Shown in pieces: positions 1 through 5,712 of a stretch of 5,712 nucleotides of DNA (position 1 is its first letter; each line of letters begins with the position of its first letter). The stretch is from Paracoccaceae bacterium (GTDB lineage: Bacteria; Pseudomonadota; Alphaproteobacteria; Rhodobacterales; Rhodobacteraceae). Location: contig JAASTF010000214.1 in assembly GCA_021767525.1 (NCBI GenBank), positions 1 to 5,712 on the forward strand, in the 5' to 3' direction. Both the position numbers and the translations under genes were made by a program. The notes beneath the pieces were generated by a model. It had not been told where the DNA came from. It did no database searches and saw only the letters and a list, made by a program, of their open reading frames with translations.

Positions 1-60
1 CCCACGCGGCCGCGCCCGCGCCCCGACCGCCCGTAAGACAGATTTTCGAAAGGACAGCCC
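1..60 (+). other. Leader / end of upstream region before liuB
   Basis: A short GC-rich stretch before the first gene. In frame 1 it reads as an eleven-residue Pro/Arg-rich tail ending in TAA at 34-36, which could be the C-terminus of an upstream gene. Frame 2 is also open and stops at TGA 62-64, overlapping the liuB start codon. Too little sequence is present to choose between them. No convincing -35/-10 promoter is visible. If the operon follows the usual order, isovaleryl-CoA dehydrogenase would lie upstream, but nothing here shows that directly. Confidence 0.3.
48..54 (+). promoter_or_regulatory. Ribosome binding site of liuB
   Basis: GAAAGGA lies six bases before the ATG at 61. It is a good Shine-Dalgarno match at normal spacing and supports that start codon. 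Confidence 0.7.
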
Positions 61-1665
61 ATGAAACTGCAATCGCAGGCCCTGCCATCCTCCGAGCAGT
101 TCCAGCAAAACCGCGAGGGCCATCTGCAGGCGCTGCGGGTGGTCGAAGAGGCCGCCGCCCTGGCCGCCGCCGGTGGCGGGCAAAAGTCGCGCGAGCGCCA
201 TGTCAGCCGGGGCAAGATGCTGCCGCGTGAACGGGTGGCCAACCTGTTGGATCCGGGCAGCCCGTTCCTGGAAATCGGCGCGACGGCGGCGCATGGGCTG
301 TATGATGGGGCGGCGCCCTGCGCGGGCGTGATCGCGGGCATCGGGCGCGTCAGCGGGCATGAATGCATGATCGTCTGCAACGACGCCACGGTAAAGGGCG
401 GCACCTATTACCCGATGACCGTCAAGAAACACCTGCGCGCGCAGGAAGTCGCGGAACAGAACCATCTGCCCTGCATCTACCTGGTCGACAGCGGCGGCGC
501 GAACCTGCCGCAGCAGGACGAGGTGTTCCCCGACCGCGACCATTTCGGGCGCATCTTCTTCAACCAGGCCAACATGTCGGCCAAGGGCATCCCGCAGATC
601 GCGGTGGTGATGGGCAGCTGCACCGCCGGCGGCGCCTACGTGCCTGCCATGTCCGACGTGACGATCATCGTGAAAGAACAGGGCACGATCTTTCTGGCCG
701 GCCCGCCCTTGGTCAAGGCGGCGACGGGCGAGGTGGTGACGGCCGAGGATCTGGGCGGCGGCGACGTGCACACGCGCCTGTCCGGCGTGGCCGATTACCT
801 GGCCGAGGACGATGCCCACGCGCTGGCGCTCGCCCGCCGCGCGGTCAGCCACCTGAACCGGCGCAAGCCCGAAACCGTGGACTGGGCCAGCCCCGAAGAG
901 CCAGCCTATGACCCCGACGAAATCTTGGGCGTCGTGCCCGCCGACCTGCGCACACCCTACGACATCCGCGAGGTGATCGCCCGGGTGGTCGATGGCAGCC
1001 GCTTTGATGAATTCAAGCCGCGCTTTGGCGAAACGCTGGTCACCGGCTTTGCCCATGTAAAGGGGTGCCCGGTGGGGATCGTGGCCAATAACGGCGTGCT
1101 GTTCTCCGAGGCGGCGGTGAAGGGCGCGCATTTCGTCGAGCTGTGCAGTCAGCGCCGTATCCCCTTGGTTTTCCTGCAAAACATCACCGGATTCATGGTG
1201 GGCCGCAAATACGAAAACGAAGGCATCGCGCGCCACGGCGCCAAGATGGTGACGGCGGTGGCAACGACATCTGTGCCCAAGATCACGATGCTTGTGGGCG
1301 GCTCGTTCGGCGCTGGCAATTACGGCATGGCCGGCCGCGCCTACAGCCCGCGTTTCCTGTGGACCTGGCCCAACAGCCGCATTTCCGTCATGGGCGGCGA
1401 ACAGGCGGCGGGCGTGCTGGCCACGGTAAAACGCGACGGGATCGAACGGTCGGGCGGCACCTGGTCGGCCGCGGAAGAGGCCGAGTTCAAACGCCCCACC
1501 ATCGAGATGTTCGAAGAGCAATCCCACCCGCTCTATGCCAGCGCGCGGCTCTGGGACGATGGCATCGTCGACCCGCGCAAAACCCGCGATGTGCTGGCCC
1601 TGAGCCTGTCTGCCAGCCTGAACGCCCCGATCCCGGAAACCCGGTTCGGCGTGTTCCGGATGTGA
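61..1665 (+). CDS. liuB: Methylcrotonyl-CoA carboxylase, carboxyltransferase (beta) subunit
   Basis: This cytoplasmic subunit transfers the carboxyl group from carboxybiotin on the alpha subunit to 3-methylcrotonyl-CoA, giving 3-methylglutaconyl-CoA in leucine breakdown. The 534-residue length is close to that of known bacterial LiuB proteins (about 535). The carboxyltransferase fold has two crotonase-like halves. The N half has RGKMLPRERV at about 50-59, DSGGANLPQQ at 143-152 and the oxyanion glycine motif GSCTAGGAYVPAMSD at 185-199. The C half has QNITGFMVG and VGGSFGAGNYGM at 412-423, followed by a WPNSRISVMGG segment. The C-terminus TRFGVFRM is characteristic of MCC beta rather than propionyl- or acetyl-CoA carboxylase beta chains. 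The start at 61 has a good ribosome binding site. The gene is intact. Its partner liuD lies downstream, separated by the ASCH gene. A less likely alternative is a geranyl-CoA carboxylase beta subunit; the HMG-CoA lyase nearby argues for leucine. Confidence 0.96.
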   Translation: MKLQSQALPSSEQFQQNREGHLQALRVVEEAAALAAAGGGQKSRERHVSRGKMLPRERVANLLDPGSPFLEIGATAAHGLYDGAAPCAGVIAGIGRVSGHECMIVCNDATVKGGTYYPMTVKKHLRAQEVAEQNHLPCIYLVDSGGANLPQQDEVFPDRDHFGRIFFNQANMSAKGIPQIAVVMGSCTAGGAYVPAMSDVTIIVKEQGTIFLAGPPLVKAATGEVVTAEDLGGGDVHTRLSGVADYLAEDDAHALALARRAVSHLNRRKPETVDWASPEEPAYDPDEILGVVPADLRTPYDIREVIARVVDGSRFDEFKPRFGETLVTGFAHVKGCPVGIVANNGVLFSEAAVKGAHFVELCSQRRIPLVFLQNITGFMVGRKYENEGIARHGAKMVTAVATTSVPKITMLVGGSFGAGNYGMAGRAYSPRFLWTWPNSRISVMGGEQAAGVLATVKRDGIERSGGTWSAAEEAEFKRPTIEMFEEQSHPLYASARLWDDGIVDPRKTRDVLALSLSASLNAPIPETRFGVFRM

Positions 1666-1683
1666 GGCGCGAGATGGTCCTGT

Positions 1684-1733
1684 CTTCATCTTGCCAAGTA
1701 AACTCCGGGGAGCGCGAGGGGCTGGCCCCTCGC
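1684..1733 (-). repeat. Palindromic intergenic repeat, copy A (reverse orientation)
   Basis: This lies in the 79-base gap between liuB and the ASCH gene. It contains a perfect hairpin: 8-base arms GCGAGGGG (1714-1721) and CCCCTCGC (1726-1733) around a four-base loop. Read on the minus strand, the hairpin is followed by GCTCCCCGGAG and then a GGCAAGATGAAG tail ending at 1684. The order (GGGGC-loop-GCCCC hairpin, then CTCCCC-GG core, then purine-rich tail) matches copy B at 2171-2230 in the opposite orientation. From memory, similar elements are scattered in intergenic regions of Rhodobacteraceae; that is recalled rather than searched. There is no T-run after the stem on the + strand, so a simple intrinsic terminator is unlikely. 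Confidence 0.6.
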
Positions 1734-1744
1734 TGGCGCAACAA

Positions 1745-2167
1745 ATGCCGATAGAGCTGCCCGCCGATATCGCCGCGCGCTATCCGGGCGCCGTGCCGTT
1801 TCGCTATGGCGATAGCGCCGCACTGAACGGTGAAATCCTTGCCCTCGTGCGGGCCGGGCGCAAAACCGTGACCTGCGATGCGCTGCCCGCCTTTCAGGCG
1901 CGGGGCGAGCCGCTGCCCGAACCTGGGCGGATCGATATCGCGCTCGACTGGCAGGGCAAGCCGGCGCTGGCGGTCGAAACGCTGAAGGTCGAGAGCATCC
2001 CCTTTGACCAGGTGGACGCGGCGCGCATCCCGCCGCAGGGCGAGTTTCGCGATCTGGACCACTGGCGGCAGGGGTATCGGGCCTATCTGACCCGCGCGGG
2101 TCATTTCGCGCCGGATGTGGTCATGTTGGTCGAAACCTTCCGCGTGGTCGAGGATTTCGAACGATGA
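1745..2167 (+). CDS. ASCH-domain protein (putative RNA-associated or amidohydrolase-like)
   Basis: A 140-residue soluble protein that looks like a single ASCH domain (PF04266), a beta-barrel fold related to PUA. Supporting features are LVRAGRKTVT at 34-43 (the G-x-K-T-x-T signature), GEPLPEPG at 54-61, the beta strand around VETLKVESIPFDQVD at 77-91, the DLDHWRQGYRAYL helix at 103-115, and VMLVETFRVVEDF at the end. In E. coli YqfB, an ASCH protein that hydrolyses N4-acetylcytidine, the equivalent Lys and Thr are catalytic; K40 and T43 would correspond, with E78 a candidate for the acid residue (inference). I chose ATG 1745 although no good Shine-Dalgarno precedes it. The alternative in-frame TTG at 1691 would place the hairpin of copy A inside the coding region and add 18 residues that look non-coding. 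The substrate is unknown, and no link to leucine catabolism is established. Confidence 0.8.
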   Translation: MPIELPADIAARYPGAVPFRYGDSAALNGEILALVRAGRKTVTCDALPAFQARGEPLPEPGRIDIALDWQGKPALAVETLKVESIPFDQVDAARIPPQGEFRDLDHWRQGYRAYLTRAGHFAPDVVMLVETFRVVEDFER

Positions 2168-2170
2168 CAA

Positions 2171-2225
2171 GGGGGCGCTGCCCCCGTCGCCCGATGGGCG
2201 ACTCCCCCGGGATATTTGGGGAGAG
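2171..2225 (+). repeat. Palindromic intergenic repeat, copy B: three consecutive hairpins before liuD
   Basis: The element starts three bases after the ASCH stop codon. Hairpin 1 is GGGGGC (2171-2176), loop GCT, GCCCCC (2180-2185). Hairpin 2 is GTCGCCC (2186-2192), loop GAT, GGGCGAC (2196-2202). A third possible stem pairs CTCCCC (2202-2207) with GGGGAG (2218-2223) across a ten-base loop containing GGGATATTT. It shares one base with hairpin 2. All arms are perfect. The element resembles copy A in reverse orientation, with the GGGGC/GCCCC hairpin followed by the CTCCCC-GG core. There is no T-run, so it more likely affects mRNA processing, stability or polarity than complete termination (inference). 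Confidence 0.7.
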
Positions 2226-2250
2226 AGGAAACACGAGGGCCGGGTGGCCA

Positions 2251-2256
2251 AGGAGG
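2251..2256 (+). promoter_or_regulatory. Strong ribosome binding site of liuD
   Basis: AGGAGG, within AAGGAGGGA, lies five bases before ATG 2262. This near-perfect Shine-Dalgarno fixes the liuD start and excludes the upstream in-frame start at 2115, which would read through the ASCH gene's end and the hairpin element. Confidence 0.85.
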
Positions 2257-2261
2257 GACGG

Positions 2262-4207
<1,946 letters not shown>

Positions 4208-4211
<4 letters not shown>

Positions 4212-4870
4212 CAGCCCAATCCAGCCTGACCCTGACCGGCTTTCACGACAGCGTCTATACCTGGGCGGTGCGCTGGGCGCTGGCCGAGATGGGTCTGGCC
4301 GCGCGGTATGACGAACTGAACCCGTTTGACGATACCCAGGCGGCGGGCCTGCGCGGGCTGCATCCGTTCGGGCAGGTGCCGGTGCTGCGCGACGGTGACT
4401 TCGTGCTTTACGAAACCGCGGCGATCCTGCGCTATCTCGACCGGTTGGCGCCCGGGCCCGATCGTATCCCCGCCGCGCCCCGGGCCGAGGCGCGGATGTG
4501 GCAGGTGATCTCGATCATCAACGGGCAGGTCTATGGCCCGCTGGTGCGGCAGGTGTTTTCCAACGGCTATTACCTGCCGCGCATGGAGCAGGCGGGGGAT
4601 ACCGATGCGCTGGGTGACGGGTTGGCCGCCGCGCCGCGCGTTCTGGATGCGCTGGACGCAATTGCCCAAGAGGGGCTGGTGCTGACCGGCCAGTCGCCCA
4701 ACCTTGCGGATCTGATGCTGGCCCCTATGCTGTGCTATTTCGGTGCGGTGGACGCCGGTGCGCGGCTGATCGCGCGCCGGCCGGCCCTGGCTGCCTGGCT
4801 GGCGCAGATGCAGGCCCGGCCCGCCCTTGCCGAGACACGCCCGCCCTGCCTGACGGAGGCCAGCCCATGA
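4208..4870 (+). CDS. Glutathione S-transferase family protein (first of two)
   Basis: A 220-residue cytosolic GST-fold protein. The N-terminal thioredoxin-like domain (about 7-80) has a SVYTWAVRWALAE helix start with candidate catalytic S15 or Y17, the GQVPVL motif with cis-proline P58, and YETAAILRYLD, where E69-T70 would bind the gamma-glutamyl group of glutathione. The all-helical C-terminal domain (about 90-210) carries TGQSPNLADLMLAP at 160-173, the conserved N-capping turn and helix of GSTs. Length and layout are normal for the family. It starts with GTG in a four-base overlap with the liuD stop and ends in a four-base overlap with the second GST, so it is almost certainly co-translated with the carboxylase. 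The substrate is unknown. One idea is handling of reactive unsaturated acyl-CoA intermediates or their derivatives (inference only). Confidence 0.88.
4855..4859 (+). promoter_or_regulatory. Ribosome binding site of the second GST
   Basis: GGAGG lies seven bases before ATG 4867, inside the end of the preceding gene. It supports this start over any upstream in-frame start, which would overlap the first GST extensively. Confidence 0.65.
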
Positions 4871-5517
4871 TTACCCTGCACCATGTCCCGCAAAGCCGCT
4901 CGATGCGGGTGCTGTGGCTGTTGGCCGAGCTGGAACAGCCGGTCGAGATCGTGGCCCATGCCCCCGACAGCAGCCTGCGCGACCCGGCCTTTCTGTCGCT
5001 GTCGCCGGCGGGGCGTGTGCCCGCGCTGGAAATCGACGGCGAGCGCATGTTCGAGGCCACGGCGATCATCGAATACCTGTGCGAACGCTTCCCCGAGCGT
5101 GGGATGGGCCGCGCGCCCGACGATCCCGACCGCATGACCTGGCTGGTCTGGCTGCATTTTTCCGAAACGGTCACGGCCAGCGTCGACCTGCTGCACCGCG
5201 CCTGGGCCGCCGGTGCGCCGGGCCTGATGCGGGATGAACAGGCCCGCCTGCGCCTGGCCTATGACGCGATTGAGGCGCGGCTGTCGACGCCGGTGGAGAA
5301 CCGCGATTACCTGCTGACCTCGGGTTTTTCGGCCTGCGATATCGCGGTGGGGCAAGCGGTGTACATGGCGCGGCATTTCCTGCCCCTCGATGACCACCCC
5401 GAGATGTCCGCCTGGTATGCCCGCATCACCGAGCGTGACACCTTTGCCCAGGCGCTGCCCGAGGATGGCGCCGCGCGGCTTTTCACCCGAGATACCTACG
5501 AGGTGCCCCATGGCTGA
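4867..5517 (+). CDS. Glutathione S-transferase family protein (second of two)
   Basis: A 216-residue GST-fold protein clearly different from its neighbour, so not a recent duplicate. The thioredoxin-like domain opens ITLHHVPQSRSMRVLWLLAEL, with S10 or S12 as candidate catalytic serine, followed by LSPAGRVPALEIDG (cis-proline P52) and FEATAIIEYLCERFPE at 62-77. The C-terminal helical domain (about 85-205) includes TSGFSACDIAVGQAVYMA, where S155 and D158 form the usual N-capping box. Unusually, the glutathione-contacting Glu-Ser/Thr pair reads E63-A64, so the hydroxyl that normally holds the gamma-glutamyl carboxylate is missing. Glutathione may be bound differently, or the true substrate may differ. 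The gene is coupled upstream through ATGA and overlaps the HMG-CoA lyase start by eight bases, placing it inside the leucine operon. Substrate unknown. Confidence 0.87.
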   Translation: MITLHHVPQSRSMRVLWLLAELEQPVEIVAHAPDSSLRDPAFLSLSPAGRVPALEIDGERMFEATAIIEYLCERFPERGMGRAPDDPDRMTWLVWLHFSETVTASVDLLHRAWAAGAPGLMRDEQARLRLAYDAIEARLSTPVENRDYLLTSGFSACDIAVGQAVYMARHFLPLDDHPEMSAWYARITERDTFAQALPEDGAARLFTRDTYEVPHG

Positions 5518-5712
5518 ATATGTCGAGATTTTCGAGGTCGGCCCCCGTGACGGGCTGCAGAACGAAAAGCGCCAGATCCCGACGGCGGAAAAGATCGCGC
5601 TGGTCGATTGCCTGAGCGCGGCCGGCTTTCGCCGGATCGAGGTGGCCAGTTTCGTCAGCCCCAAATGGGTGCCGCAAATGGCCGATAGCGGCGAGGTTCT
5701 GGCCGGGATCAC
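5510..5712 (+). CDS. mvaB: Hydroxymethylglutaryl-CoA lyase, N-terminal part (cut by window end)
   Basis: Only the first 67 residues are present, out of roughly 280-300 usual for the family. The enzyme (also called LiuE) cleaves 3-hydroxy-3-methylglutaryl-CoA to acetyl-CoA and acetoacetate, the last step of leucine catabolism. The start of the TIM barrel is unmistakable: FEVGPRDGLQNE at 8-19, where R13 and D14 match the catalytic Arg and metal-binding Asp of human HMGCL (R41, D42), and IEVASFVSPKWVPQMAD at 43-59, where E44 matches a conserved active-site glutamate. Related aldolase-type enzymes such as isopropylmalate synthase lack this exact SPKWVPQMAD segment. The ATG at 5510 overlaps the preceding stop by eight bases and has GAGG six bases upstream (5500-5503). 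The reading frame stays open to the window edge. Confidence 0.95.
   Translation, partial: MAEYVEIFEVGPRDGLQNEKRQIPTAEKIALVDCLSAAGFRRIEVASFVSPKWVPQMADSGEVLAGI

Noticed and set aside
5..14. Ten-base perfect palindrome CGCGGCCGCG near the window start
   Set aside because: It has no spacer and no partner copy, and short GC palindromes are expected by chance in DNA this rich in G and C.
1714..1733. Hairpin after liuB as an intrinsic terminator
   Set aside because: The stem is perfect, but no T-run follows on the + strand and the operon continues in the same direction. It fits better as part of a palindromic repeat.
2115..2261. Possible 49-residue N-terminal extension of liuD
   Set aside because: It would run through the end of the ASCH gene and the three-hairpin element. 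The protein family begins at MFDKILIANRGE, and a near-perfect ribosome binding site precedes ATG 2262.
4735..5712. Minus-strand open frame (325 codons) opposite the second GST and HMG-CoA lyase
   Set aside because: It is the antisense shadow of two well-supported genes, with no recognisable motif.

Overview
This window is an operon for leucine (isovalerate) catabolism from a GC-rich alphaproteobacterium, most likely of the Rhodobacterales/Rhodobacteraceae. The assignment rests on the high GC content, the protein sequences, and palindromic intergenic repeats with a CTCCCC(C)GG core of the kind common in that group. All genes are on the + strand.

Layout: bases 1-60 are a leader carrying the ribosome binding site of the first gene. 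The carboxyltransferase (beta) subunit of methylcrotonyl-CoA carboxylase follows (liuB, 61-1665). A small ASCH-domain protein (1745-2167) sits between the two carboxylase genes and has a palindromic repeat on each side. The biotin carboxylase/biotin carrier (alpha) subunit comes next (liuD, 2262-4211). Two different glutathione S-transferase-family proteins (4208-4870 and 4867-5517) are packed behind it with 4-base overlaps. The start of hydroxymethylglutaryl-CoA lyase (mvaB/liuE, from 5510) overlaps the second GST by 8 bases and is cut by the window edge.

Pathway: LiuB and LiuD form the biotin-dependent enzyme that carboxylates 3-methylcrotonyl-CoA to 3-methylglutaconyl-CoA. A hydratase not seen here converts that to HMG-CoA, and the lyase cleaves it to acetyl-CoA and acetoacetate. 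Isovaleryl-CoA dehydrogenase and methylglutaconyl-CoA hydratase would be expected just outside the window (inference). The GSTs and the ASCH protein are not classical pathway members and are the least understood part of the operon.

No unambiguous new system is visible. The points most worth following are the ASCH gene bracketed by oppositely oriented repeats inside the carboxylase operon, the three-hairpin leader before liuD, and the paired GST genes between two leucine-degradation enzymes.
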